A stretch of DNA of 60,000 bases from contig CM055101.1 of NCBI GenBank assembly GCA_029204225.1, forward strand, positions 34,479,683 to 34,539,682, read 5' to 3'. The stretch comes from Diphasiastrum complanatum. Taxonomy: Eukaryota > Streptophyta > Lycopodiopsida > Lycopodiales > Lycopodiaceae. Positions within the stretch are counted from its first letter, which is position 1, and the number at the start of each line of letters is the position of its first letter. Below, in pieces: positions 32,941 through 43,292 of the stretch. The notes under the pieces were generated by a model. The model was not told the origin of the DNA and did no database searches. It saw nothing but the letters and a program-made list of their open reading frames with translations. The position numbers were made by a program, and so were the translations under genes.

Positions 32941-35609
32941 CTTTGTTGTCTATCCCATTTCACTGCTATTGATTCACTAGTTTGATCTTTAGCATAGTGT
33001 TTCTTCCATTTCATTTGTGGAAGCAGATTTGGTGTTGTTTACTTTTGCAGTCTCTCTAATCTTGATTGTCGGTCCTGCTATTGTGGGACTTCATTGTGTA
33101 TCTCTTTGTTGTCTCTGACATTTGTGTGCAGATTGTGGGGATTAGGAGATCACTTGTTATTCATTAATAGATTTATTTTTTGTCTTTGCTGCCTCTAACC
33201 CTGAGGTTGCAGGTGTTGAAAGTGTGGGAAGCCTTATTACCCCATTTGCAGGGATTTAAGTGTGCAAATTAATCTCTAACTGTTTTAGAAGTGTTGGAAC
33301 CACTTTTCTTGCATATCTATTTGGGATTAATTGTGTGTTTGAGTCTGTCAGTTTTCCTCCAGAAAATTGTAGGGGGAGTGAAGCTTTATTTCCTATCCTA
33401 CAGACCTGTCTTTTGCTTGTATGCAAAGTATTTTATTGTATGTAGACTATAGACAGAGCCAAGATCCATTTTAGAAGCCCATTGACAACCGTAAAGCAAA
33501 GAGTCAATCATTTGGTGTCCTGCCAGTCAGTATCCAGATAATTGCTAACTAAAGAGAAAGACATAGCCCATATTCCAGGCTTAAGGATCATTGCTCAAAT
33601 CTTGGAAGAACCATCTTTTTGACTTCTATCATGAATTTGAAAATAATTCTACAACCCTGACTGCTGAGAATCATTAAAGCAGGAAAAAGTCTGCTAATCA
33701 CTGGTTTCTGGGGCTTGATCTGTGGTTCATTTCCTACGCTGTCCTGGTATTCATTTCACTATCTACAACCAAGCATTCTCTTTCTTTCCATGCTCTGTGA
33801 TTTGGTGAAGGCTGTGTCTGAGCCCAATCCTTGTTACTAACATCCGACCCGCTCATTACCTAACCTGCGGGCTGTTTACCTATTCTTGAGCGGCCACTCC
33901 ACGATTCTGCATGCGGACTCTTCTGCCTGTGCATTACCCTTACTCTATCTACGGATCTGCTATGACCTGTTTTCTCACCAGTGACCCACAATCTGCCTGT
34001 CCACGCTCTTTCTGCCCTATCAACGGATCTGCTGCTTGCCTAGTTTGTGCCTATTTTCCCTCTTTACCTATGGCTCATTCAGAAGTCCGCTTGCCCACAG
34101 CCCCAGCCAGCGACCATTTTTGAATGCCCGTTGAGGCTCGTTTTCTACCTATTGGCTGTTGAATTCGTGAAGGATTCGATCCTCTATCAGCGGATCTTCT
34201 GTGGGCCGTGTCCTCTGCTTGCGGATTTGGCTAAAGCTCTTGTCTTGCGACCTCTTCCCTACCCTGCTTTCCCTCATCAGTGGCCAACTGTGTCTAATCT
34301 GTACAGTTCTGCTTGCAACTCTGCTAACGTGCCCACTGATCCTCTTCTTAATTTGCCTGTGCCTCCTCAATCAACCGCCAATCTACCGCGGCCTGTCTGC
34401 TCTTTGAGGTCTACCCTGCTAAGAAAGGAAAGGCTTTGTTTGTGGCCATCCTACTCATCATCTGTGCTATCTACTCATCATCTGTGCTATCTACACTGAT
34501 TGCAACCATCTACAATTCCGAATCCTTGATAGCGGCTCCTTCTTTTTCCCTACTTATGGTTTCTTTTGGCCTACCTATGTTCATCTCATAGGCTAGCCTG
34601 TGGGCTTACCAAAGATCTGTCATAGAAGCTGTCCATAACCCTGTTTGTGGGTTTGCTTGAAGCCCTCCCTATAATTAGAGGCCCATTCCAAAACTTTGCG
34701 AACCCTAGCCTGAAGCCAAACACTCTTTTCACCCCCGACCTCATTCTTACTTTTATTTGACCCACAGTTTCATCTAATTCACTACTTGCAACATGTTGGA
34801 TGTCGTGCTATCACCCAGTTGAAGATAGGAATCCAAAAATTTCTTAACAAAAACCCTTAAGTATCTTGGGCATTTATTTGGGATTCGAAAGGACTTGTAA
34901 ATTGCATTATTAAAAGGTCATTGTACTGATCTCTCATCATTGCTCTAACCATAAACAACTTCCTGGACCGATTTTGAGTTGGTTTCGACGATTGGTTTGA
35001 CTGATAACAACAATTATAAAATAAATCCCAGATTTGAGAATCAATCGTTTGCTGCAGGTTTAGTATTTGTCTGACAGTTTAAATGCTTGGCATTTGGAAG
35101 GCCAATCTAGCTGCATATAGGAAAGTCATTGAACTTGTATATTTCCTTGAAATACTCTAGTAACTATAACCGTCTGATCGCTAAGGAAGAACTGGATTTG
35201 GGTGGTTGTCTTTGTTATTGCGAATCACTAATAAGCAAGGTACAAGTCGATTGATTCTAAAAAACCCTAGCGGCCATTGCCCAACCCATATGACCTTGAC
35301 TGACCGGAAGTGATGCTATCCCCCACCACCGTGCAGGAGTTACGTTATTTCCTAGGAAGAGCAGGTTATTATAGGAAGTTTTTGAGTAACTACTCTTCTC
35401 TCATTTCTCCATTAGTGAGACTCTTGAAAAAGAACGAATCTTTTCCTTGGATTGTAGAGAACCAGAAAGCCTTCGAACAATTGATTGGCTCGACCTCTAT
35501 GATCAATCAGCCCTAAGAATTTATGTTAGCTTGAACTGTATATAGATTGACTCCTTTACCATTTTCTTCGCATCGATAACTTATTTAGGGGTCATTTTAT
35601 ATCCCATCA
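32941..35609 (+). repeat. main part of element F 5' LTR
   Basis: It matches 39595-42246 throughout and ends ATCCCATCA immediately before a primer-binding site. Together with the inverted piece it makes an LTR of about 3.3 kb. It differs from the 3' LTR by scattered substitutions and small indels, including a 20-bp tandem duplication near 34448-34490. Open stretches at 33260-34499 are not conserved as proteins. Confidence 0.9.
35279..35518 (+). pseudogene. captured gypsy RT fragment inside the F 5' LTR
   Basis: Translation shows TVQELRYFLGRAGYYRKFL and NQKAFEQL, the thumb/connection region of Ty3/gypsy RT. The same fragment sits at the same place in the 3' LTR. No other pol domain adjoins it. 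Confidence 0.85.
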
Positions 35610-35630
35610 TTGGTGCGTCTGCCGGGAGGA
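35610..35630 (+). other. primer-binding site of element F (tRNA-Asp-like)
   Basis: TTGGTGCGTCTGCCGGGAGG directly follows the LTR. It resembles the TGGCGCCGTTGCCGGGGA site used by Athila/Tat-type plant elements, with one missing base and a few substitutions. Confidence 0.7.
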
Positions 35631-35720
35631 GCACGAGTTCCTTTCGTTTTATGGCTCTATTGTACTTGGAGGTATAGTGAGGTGTCAACTGAATGATTAG
35701 TTCACAAATCCTATTGTTGG

Positions 35721-37595
35721 ATGTATGATGAAGATTCACTCAGTTCATACTTAAAGTCACTGATTGAAAAACAGAAAACCCCTGGTCTTGGTGCGGGCAT
35801 TGCACATCGCACAAGAAGTTGTACCATCTTAGAGAGATTAGGACAAACTTCTATATCCCTTCCCCTAGAGCTAGAGTTGGCGGACATAAGTAGTACATTT
35901 AGAGACCCTGAAAATACCGCGGTTGAACTACCTTTGGATGAAATTTCTGATTTATCAGCCAAGACTATAGACGTTGTTCCTAATTCCAAGGAAGATTTTC
36001 TCGAAAGTAGTGAGGAGAATTTAAATCCAAACCAAATGGCGAACCAAGTCGTAAGAGGTGCTCAGGCCATACTCATTGGTCCGAATGTGACCAAACTTGA
36101 ATCGTTAACCCAAGCTATGCCTTCTTATTGGGCTACTTCTCAAGAAGATCCCGAGAAACATGTAAATGACTTTTACCGGTCCTGTTGGATTAATAGGATA
36201 ACGGACGAAGATCATCAAATGTTGTTATTCAGTGGGACATTGTTTGGGGGAGCTAGTGATTGGTATTACCTTTTGGAACCATACTCCATATTGAGTATGG
36301 GTGCCTTTATTACTAAATTCCTAGGAGAATTTCAAGTACCGAAATCTAGAGACCATTTGCTCTATGCTCTTATGGGTTGTAGACAGGAAGAGTGGGAGAC
36401 AGTGTCTCAGTATAATTGGAGAACTAAGGAATTGGTGAGACAATTTGGAACCAATGCCCCTCCTAAAGACTGGATTCTGTTACTTTATTTAAAAGGATTG
36501 AAGTACGATATTCAAGTAGATGTGAGGAAATCAGCTCCAAAAACTATTGAAGAAGCAATCACTAGGGCGCTAGAAATTGAAAATTATATGATATCAACCC
36601 AAGAGGTGGTGGCATTAGCCAATGCCTCTAGGTCCTATTCATGGGGTGGACAACAACCAAGCCCTGGAAGGATGAATGGTTATCCTCAAGCTGTACCTTA
36701 TGCTGCTGCAACTCAAGCAGCTGTATCACATTCTCCTTTTGTTAGAAATGCAGAGTTGCCTCAACCGTCTATTAGCAATCAAAAAATTGAAGTCCAAAAC
36801 GCAAGTGTAGGTAAAGCTGCTGCGTTATCTTGTCAAATTTGTAAGGGTGATCATCTAATAAGAGATTGCCCCAACCTTAAATGTACTATCTGTGGGAAGA
36901 AAGGCCATACTAATGACCATTGTTATATGAAAGTTAAAGTTTCAAATGAACAAGCCAATCAACCTGGCCCTGAAATCCATAGAGTTGTTGGACCTTCGAA
37001 GGACTCTGCTGAACCAATTCGAATTCTCCAGCGTGGTGATTCCGATGAGGGACGACCTATGTGCCTAATTGATGTTGTACCTGAAGAGGCGCAACCTGAA
37101 TGTTTAGTGATGACTAGAGCGCAAAAAGCAGCTGCTCTGAATAAAGGAAAGCATGTTCCCGATGATAGATTACTAGCTATAGCTGATGAGCCTGTGATAG
37201 AGAACCAAGCTGTGAAAGACGTTATTAATGATCCGACGAAGACCACTAAGAAGCATCTGGATGTCCCGATTAGGTCTGAAAAAAAGAGCTGGAGAAGGAG
37301 GATGACATTAGAATCTTATGAACCCTTCAAGTTAGTAGACCATTTGCATAAGACCAAAGTAGATATCAACTTACTCCAATTGCTGAGATTCTCCAAAGAA
37401 CAAAACTTGCCATATGAGTCTACTATATTGGTATTAAACAAACTGGATGAGAAGAGGTCTAGAGCCTTGTTGCAAATAGAACGGAAAAAGAAAAGGTTGA
37501 AGGAACTCCACGTTCTCAAAGCTAAGAAGTATCAGTTTCGGAAAGGACAAATAGACCTATTTTATGATGCTAGAAGGGAATTATTCCCTGTATAA
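35721..37595 (+). CDS. gag: element F Gag, fused in frame to integrase tail
   Basis: This is an intact 624-codon frame. Residues about 1-105 are acidic. A second ATG at residue 106 starts MANQVVRGAQ and may be the real start. Residues about 115-260 resemble the retrotransposon gag domain (DWYYLLEPYS, FLGEFQVP, CRQEEWETVSQYNWRTKEL). Two zinc knuckles follow: C371QIC-x3-H-x4-C, one residue short, then a canonical CTICGKKGHTNDHC. After a linker, residues near 525-560 resemble the start of a gypsy protease region. The sequence then jumps to integrase C-terminal sequence (LQIERKKKRLKELH, FYDARRELFP). Protease, RT, RNase H and the integrase core are deleted, yet the frame is kept. Gag would form the particle and bind RNA. 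Confidence 0.85.
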   Translation: MYDEDSLSSYLKSLIEKQKTPGLGAGIAHRTRSCTILERLGQTSISLPLELELADISSTFRDPENTAVELPLDEISDLSAKTIDVVPNSKEDFLESSEENLNPNQMANQVVRGAQAILIGPNVTKLESLTQAMPSYWATSQEDPEKHVNDFYRSCWINRITDEDHQMLLFSGTLFGGASDWYYLLEPYSILSMGAFITKFLGEFQVPKSRDHLLYALMGCRQEEWETVSQYNWRTKELVRQFGTNAPPKDWILLLYLKGLKYDIQVDVRKSAPKTIEEAITRALEIENYMISTQEVVALANASRSYSWGGQQPSPGRMNGYPQAVPYAAATQAAVSHSPFVRNAELPQPSISNQKIEVQNASVGKAAALSCQICKGDHLIRDCPNLKCTICGKKGHTNDHCYMKVKVSNEQANQPGPEIHRVVGPSKDSAEPIRILQRGDSDEGRPMCLIDVVPEEAQPECLVMTRAQKAAALNKGKHVPDDRLLAIADEPVIENQAVKDVINDPTKTTKKHLDVPIRSEKKSWRRRMTLESYEPFKLVDHLHKTKVDINLLQLLRFSKEQNLPYESTILVLNKLDEKRSRALLQIERKKKRLKELHVLKAKKYQFRKGQIDLFYDARRELFPV

Positions 37596-37730
37596 TTAAT
37601 GCCTATTTGGTTAGGTCCATATGTTCTCAAAAAAGTTTCTAAGAATAATACTGTGATTCTTAGTGACATGCATGGTAGAGATATGGATACCCCTGTTAAT
37701 ATCAATAAGGTAAAACCCCATTATGTGTGA
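37596..37730 (+). pseudogene. element F integrase C-terminal tail after one stop
   Basis: The gag-integrase frame continues past the TAA at 37593-37595 with WLGPYVLKKV, NTVILSDMHG and NINKVKPHYV to TGA 37728-37730. This is the GPY/F module of gypsy integrase. One stop separates it from the preceding frame. Confidence 0.85.
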
Positions 37731-37732
37731 CC

Positions 37733-38398
37733 ATGACAAATACAACCATGAAACCGACAATGAAAGTGAATATATGGTTTGATGGCGGTAGCCGACTTGT
37801 TGGCTTCGTTGGAGTGATCCTGAAATCTAAACACGGAGTTCTTATTACTAAACTAGGAGCCTGTTTAGGTAAAAGGTTCACCTGTAACATGGAAGAAGCC
37901 AAAGCGCTATTAGTAGGAATGAAAATGGCCTTTCATAAAAAAGTGACTCACTTGACGGCTAGAGGAGATTCTGCACTTATATGCAACTTGGTTACTAGCG
38001 TGTGGGATGTGAAAAATCCTGTCCTGGTTGTGTACATTAGGGAGATTCAAAGACTAATGAAGCTGTTTGTTGAAATTGATATTCAACATATCAGAAGGGA
38101 ATACAATCATGAAGCAGACAGACTAGCTAATGAAGCATTTGATCACAATGTCTTCTATGGTTGTGGACTTGTTTTTGATGAGAGCAAATTTATCCAAGGT
38201 GAGGCAGACGTGTGGCTAGCTTTGAAACCTTATGCCCACTACGGAATCCGTTGGTTAGAAACTACTATTGTAAGAATGGAAAAACTGAAACCCCGAGCTA
38301 TCAAGAAAGCAGTAAGGGTAGTGAGCGAATTTCTACAATTAACTCCTTTTAGACATACCAAAGGGAGTCTAGTTGCAAATTTAGCAAGAATGACATGA
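37733..38398 (+). CDS. element F additional RNase H (RVT_3 type), intact
   Basis: The ATG lies two bases after the integrase stop (TGACCATG) and opens a 221-codon frame. The domain shows WFDGGSR, NMEEAKALLVG, ARGDSALI, WDVKNP and EYNHEADRLANEA. The four catalytic acids of RNase H are D17, E55, D79 and D129. The glycine-rich loop after FDGG is short. This resembles the extra, plant/archaeal-type RNase H known from Tat-lineage gypsy elements rather than the gypsy RNase H attached to RT. There is a C-terminal extension of about 85 residues. It would degrade RNA in RNA-DNA hybrids. In most Tat elements I know of, the extra domain lies before integrase, so the position here is unusual. Confidence 0.85.
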   Translation: MTNTTMKPTMKVNIWFDGGSRLVGFVGVILKSKHGVLITKLGACLGKRFTCNMEEAKALLVGMKMAFHKKVTHLTARGDSALICNLVTSVWDVKNPVLVVYIREIQRLMKLFVEIDIQHIRREYNHEADRLANEAFDHNVFYGCGLVFDESKFIQGEADVWLALKPYAHYGIRWLETTIVRMEKLKPRAIKKAVRVVSEFLQLTPFRHTKGSLVANLARMT

Positions 38399-38960
38399 CA
38401 AAACTTTTGGGGTTTATGCAGAAGTAACAATGATAGACCAACCCCAAACGCTACCAGTAGTATAACTTACTACTTTATCAGGCCAGTAATTCCACAATGT
38501 GAGGTAACCAACATTTATGTTGGTTTTCAAACTTAGCACCTGGTGCTTCTGAACTCCATATGATATGTGAAAATCTAAAACCCTATGATGATTTGCCCTA
38601 TGATTTGTGACCGGACTCCATAGCCCAATGGATAAGGCACTGGAACTTTAAATGATGATTGAAAATGAACTAAGCTGCTAATTGTGATCTGATTGTGTTA
38701 CAATATTATCAAGCCTTGTATGTAGGACCTGAGATGTTGTTCTTCATGAAGATCTGATGTTGATTGGAACCCTTTTGGGTCGGCCTAGGATGCTATTGGC
38801 CGGTCCAAGAGGGTAATCTGTTGTTGCTTATCTTGAAGACATGTTGCTGTATGGCTTTTGGGACAGCCTAGGACGCTATTGGCTAGTCCATTGGTCTTGT
38901 GTAACCAGAGATGTTGAGTTCAAAGAATTGGGACCATTCTTTACCCGTGAAGGTCGCCAC
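38399..38960 (+). other. element F 3' untranslated region
   Basis: No protein is seen. Two diverged copies of a phrase around CCTAGGATGCTATTGGCC (38785) and CCTAGGACGCTATTGGCT (38869) occur. No clear polypurine tract adjoins the LTR start at 38961, where the bases read GGTCGCCAC. Confidence 0.6.
38614..38643 (+). pseudogene. 5' half of a tRNA-Arg-like sequence
   Basis: Thirty bases from GACTCCATAGCCCAATGG to CACTGG resemble the acceptor strand, D arm and anticodon-stem start of a plant tRNA-Arg, as remembered; box A is close to consensus. No anticodon loop, T arm or box B follows. It is not a functional gene. Confidence 0.6.
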
Positions 38961-41900
38961 TGTTTGCGGGGAAAAAGACCTCTTTTTCAAGCTATTTTTG
39001 ATGAAAAATCATCACCGCGCGCTATTACGCTAACATAGAACTGTTAAAAAGCAATGCCTAAATGGCCCATAATGGCCGGTTGCACTGCAAAAAAAAAATA
39101 CTGTTCATTTGTTAATTTACGTTGTATGAGAATTTCATTTATGCGGCCTATGCCCCTAGTTTCCGGGTTTGTCGGGACTAGGAGGTGCCAAGTATTTTTG
39201 TAATACCATTATAGTAATTAAAAACTTGGTCGTGAACCCATAAAAATTGAAATCGCAAATAGGACCCAACTTGGCTTTGAAATTGCAAGTTGAGGCCAAG
39301 TTAGGTGCTAAAAAATGAATTTGGGCCAGTGCCCTATTTTTAGAGGCAATTTTTGAAAAGTCATAAGGAGGTGTCCCATTTCTTGAAGGGGTGCACCTCC
39401 AGCCCATTGAGCCCCTACGTATAGGGAGGGGTGTGGGACAACATTCTCATTGTCATCTTCTTGGAGAGAGAGAGAGAAAAAAAAAAAGCTTGTAGAGGGA
39501 AACTTGTGTACAGAGAGCTTTTGGTGAGAAGGTGAAGAGAGAAGGAAGGAGAAGAAGCTGTTGTGCTTGGTGCCTCCACTCTCAGTCTCTTCCACTTTGC
39601 TGTCTATCCCATTTTACTGCTATTGATTCATTGATTTGATCTTTAGCATTGTGTTTTCACCATTTCATTTGTGGAATCAGATTTGGTGTTGTTTACTTTT
39701 GCAGTCTCTCTAATCTTGTGATTGCAGATCCTGCTATTGTGGGACTTCATTGTGTATCTCTTTGATGTCTCTGACATTTGTGTGTAGATTGTGGGGATTA
39801 GGAGGTCACTTGCTATTCATTAATAGATTTATTTCTTGTCTTTGCTGTCTCTAACCCTGAGGTGGCAGGTGTTGAAAGTGTGGGAAGCTTTATTACCCCA
39901 TTTGCAGGGATTTAAGTGTGCCGATTAATCTCTAACTACTTTGCAAGTGTTGGAACCATTTTCTTGCATATCTATTTGGGATTAATTGTGTGTTTGAGTC
40001 TGTCAGTTTTCCTCCAAAAAATTGTAGGGGGGAGTGAAGCTTTATTTCCAAACCTACAGACATGTCTATTGCTTGTATGCAAAGTGTTTTATTGTATGTA
40101 GACTATAGACAGAGCCAAGATCCATTTTAGAAGCCCATTGACAACCGTAAAGCAACGAGTCAATCATCTGGTGTCCTGCCAGTCAGTATCCAAATAATTG
40201 CTAACTAAAGGGAAAGACATAGCCCATATTCCAAGCTTAAGGATCGTTGCTCAGATCTTGGAGAAACCATCTTCTTGACTTCTATCATTAATTTGATAAT
40301 AATTCTACAACCCTGACTGCTGAGAATCATTAGAGCAGAAAATAGCCTGCTCATCGCTGGTTTCTGGGGCTTGATCTGTGGTTCATTTCCTATGTTGTCT
40401 TGGTATTCATTTCACTATCTGCAACCAAGCATTCTCTTTCTTTCCATGCTCTGTGATTTGGTGAAGGTCGTGTTTGAGCCCAATCCTTGCTACTAACATC
40501 TGATTCACTCATTACCTAACCTGGGGGCTGTTTACCTATTCTTGAGCGGCCACTCCACGATTCTGGATGCGGACTCTTCTGCTTGTGCATTACCCTTACT
40601 CTATCAACGGATCTGCTATGACCTGTTTGCTCACCAGTGACCCACAATCTGCCTGTCCACGCCCTTTCTGCCCTATCAGCGGATCTGCTGCTTGCCTAGT
40701 TTGTGCCTATTTTCTCTCTTTACCTATGGCTCATTCAGAAGCCCGCTTGCCCACAACCCCAGCCAACGACCATTCCTGAATGCCCGTTGAGGCTCGTTTT
40801 CTACCTGTTGGCTATTGAATCCATGAAGGATTTGATTCTCTATCAGCGGACCTTCTGTGGGCCGTGCCCTCTGCTTGCGGGTTTGGCTAAAGCTCCTGTC
40901 TTGTGACTTCTTCCCTGCCCCGCTCTCCCTCATCAGTGGCCAACTGTGTCCAATCTACATAGTTCTGCTTGCAACTCTGCTAACGTGCCCACTGATCCTC
41001 TTCTTAATTTGCCTGTGGCTCCTCAATCAACCGCCAATCTACCTGCGGCTTGTCTGCTCTTTGAGGTCTACCCTGCTAAGAAGATAAAGGCTTTGTTTGT
41101 GGCCATCCTACTCATCATCTGTGCTATCTGCACTGATTGCGACCATCTACAATTCCGAATCCCTGTTAGCGGCTCCTTCTTTTTCCCTACTTACGATTTC
41201 TTTTGGCCTACCTATGTTCATCTCATAGGCTAACCTGTGGGCTTACCAAAGATCCGTCATAGAACCTGTCCATGACCCTGTTTGTGGGTTTGCTTGAAGC
41301 CCTCCCTGTAATCAGAGGCCCATTCCAAAACTTTGCGAACCCTAGCCTGAAGCCAAACACTCTTTTCACCCCCGGCCTCATTCTTACTTTTATCTGACTC
41401 GCAGTTTTATCTAATTCACTACCTGCAACCTGTTGAATGTCATGCCATCACCCAGTTGAAGATAGGAATCCAAAAACTTCTAAACAAAAACCCTTAAGTA
41501 TCTTGGGCATTTATTTGGGATTCGAAAAGACTTGTTAATTGCATTATTAAAAGGTCATTGTACTCATCTCTCATCATTGCTCTAACCGTAAATAACTTCT
41601 TGGACCGATTTTGAGTTGGTTTTGACGATTGGTTTGACTGATAACAACAATTTTAAAATAAATCCTAGATTTGGGAATCAACCGTTTGCTGCAGGTTTAG
41701 TATTTGTCAGACGGATTAAATGCTTGGCATTTGGAAGGCCAATCTAGCTGCATATAGGGAAGTCATTGAACTTGTATCTTTCCTTGAAATACTCTAGTAA
41801 CTATAACCGTCTGATTGCTAAGCAAGAACTGGATTTGTAATTGGTTGTCTTTGTTATTGCAAATCACTAATAAGCAAGGTACAAGCCGATTGATTCTAAA

Positions 41901-42246
41901 AAACCCTAGCGGCCATTGCCTAACCCATACGACCTTGATCGACTGGAAGTGATGCTACCCCCCACCACCGTGAAGGAGTTACGTTATTTCCTAGGAAGAG
42001 CAGGTTATTATAGGAAGTTTATGAGTAACTACTCTTCTCTCATTTCTCCATTAGTGAAAAAGAACGAATCTTTTTCTTGGACTGTAGAGAACCAGAAAGC
42101 CTTCGAACAATTGATTGGCTCGACCTCTATGATCAATCAGTCCCAAGAATTTATGTTAGCTTGAACTGTAATCGAGATATAGATTGACTCCTTTACCATT
42201 TTCTTCGCATCGATAGCTTATTTAGGGGTCATTTTATATCCCATCA
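38961..42246 (+). repeat. 3' LTR of element F (3286 bp)
   Basis: It starts TGTTTGCGGGG and ends ATCCCATCA, followed by CATAT. It matches the inverted piece 31227-31862 and then 32941-35609, and is uninterrupted. Short frames on either strand, such as 39308-39595 minus and 40567-41233 plus, are LTR sequence. Confidence 0.9.
41910..42164 (+). pseudogene. captured gypsy RT fragment inside the F 3' LTR
   Basis: TVKELRYFLGRAGYYRKFM and SWTVENQKAFEQL match the fragment in the 5' LTR. This copy lacks nine bases that the other has after SPLV. Confidence 0.85.
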
Positions 42247-42251
42247 CATAT
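42247..42251. repeat. right target-site duplication of element F (CATAT)
   Basis: CATAT follows the 3' LTR. Its partner is ATATG at 31863-31867, on the opposite strand because of the inversion. Confidence 0.85.
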
Positions 42252-42302
42252 CGTTGTTTCATCCCTTTCTTGATGTTTTTGCTATAGCTCATCGAAAAAG
42301 AC

Positions 42303-42524
42303 GTGTTCTTTGAGGCTTACAAGATATTCAAAAGTTTTGCTACATTGCCCTTGCAAACGTTTGAGAACATGACTTTTATGCATTACACTGATATTGTCAA
42401 GCACGTTGAAATTCATATGAAAAATAGATTGGATCGATTATGTACAAAACTTTATGAGAAATTGAAGTTCTCCAGTTATTGCCAAATTTGTCACAAGAAG
42501 TGTAGATTAGTTGAATATCAATAA
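42303..42524 (+). CDS. unrecognised short frame
   Basis: A 73-codon open stretch (non-ATG start) ends with YCQICHKKCRLVEYQ, which has two CxxC-like pairs. It lies in the DNA into which F inserted. I do not recognise it, and it may be an exon or retroelement debris. Confidence 0.25.
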   Translation: MFFEAYKIFKSFATLPLQTFENMTFMHYTDIVKHVEIHMKNRLDRLCTKLYEKLKFSSYCQICHKKCRLVEYQ

Positions 42525-42584
42525 GCATATATATTATTATATTTGATTATCTGAATCCCAGATGATTTGGATTGCTCAAACTCC

Positions 42585-43292
42585 ATGCAGACTTCACCTC
42601 CCTCCTCTTCACGAGATCAGACGATCAAGGATATAGTCAAGTTTCTTGAAGAAACTGGCATAAAATATGACAACATTATAGACTTTGACCCAAGTGATAA
42701 TCGATCTGCATTTGTAGGAGAGACCAAATGTGCTATGGATGAATAAAATGAAATTTCTTCTCGTTCTTTTTTTCATTTACCTAAATATTACATAGATAAT
42801 GATAGTTATATCATTGTACCTAACTTGTGCGATTTTTTTTATTATCGTGAAGATGAAGTTTTACGTATTTTAGCCAAAACATTAGGTGAGTTTTCTGACA
42901 TTCTTGATTTTGAGTATGATGACATTGTTCCTGGAGTAGATGATGAGATCGATGATGATCATATACTTTGTCTAGAAGAGTGCTTGCAACAGTCTTTGTC
43001 GAAGACCCGTGAGCATCAAAAAAATATTCCCTCAGAGGATGAGTTCATTGCTCTCCAGACCGAACTTGGTTTTGGGCCTCGAAAAATGTATCAATCAAAA
43101 GAGTTAAGCTTGCAAAAGAGTCACATAATAGACCACCCCAAATTGATTGAAACAGCAAGTAACATACTTTCTTTTTTAGTTTTTAAAATATCATATTTCA
43201 AAGGCTGCCAACCACCAGATCTCATTCTCGGACTGAACACTGAAGTTGAAATCTTCTTTGATCGTTTGTGTTTTGAAGAGCTCCATTTATGA
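42585..43292 (+). pseudogene. unrecognised acidic frame with one stop
   Basis: One frame from ATG 42585 to TGA 43292 (about 235 codons) is interrupted only by TAA at 42744. It is rich in Asp/Glu (EYDDIVPGVDDEIDDDH) and has no zinc finger, membrane segment or polymerase motif. Codon-by-codon it looks protein-like, and the single stop suggests recent decay or an intron boundary. Its neighbours are retroelements. It could be a retroelement accessory frame or a host exon; I cannot decide. Confidence 0.35.

Larger units (their letters stand above)
31226..32941. other. 1.7-kb inversion bounded by GTGGAAG / CTTCCAC
   Basis: The segment carries the start of element F's 5' LTR and the gag-integrase-RT part of a copia element, both in the wrong orientation relative to their other halves. 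Its ends are the 7-bp inverted repeat GTGGAAG (31226-31232) and CTTCCAC (32935-32941). Reversing it joins F's LTR to give the same sequence as the intact LTR around 39588, brings the copia RT halves together, and places the target-site duplication CATAT correctly. Confidence 0.85.

Noticed and set aside
33260-34499. Several frames of 60-150 codons
   Set aside because: All lie in the F 5' LTR and their counterparts in the 3' LTR have different lengths and stops, so there is no conserved protein.
38614-38643. tRNA-Arg gene
   Set aside because: Only the 5' half is present; no anticodon loop, T arm or box B follows.
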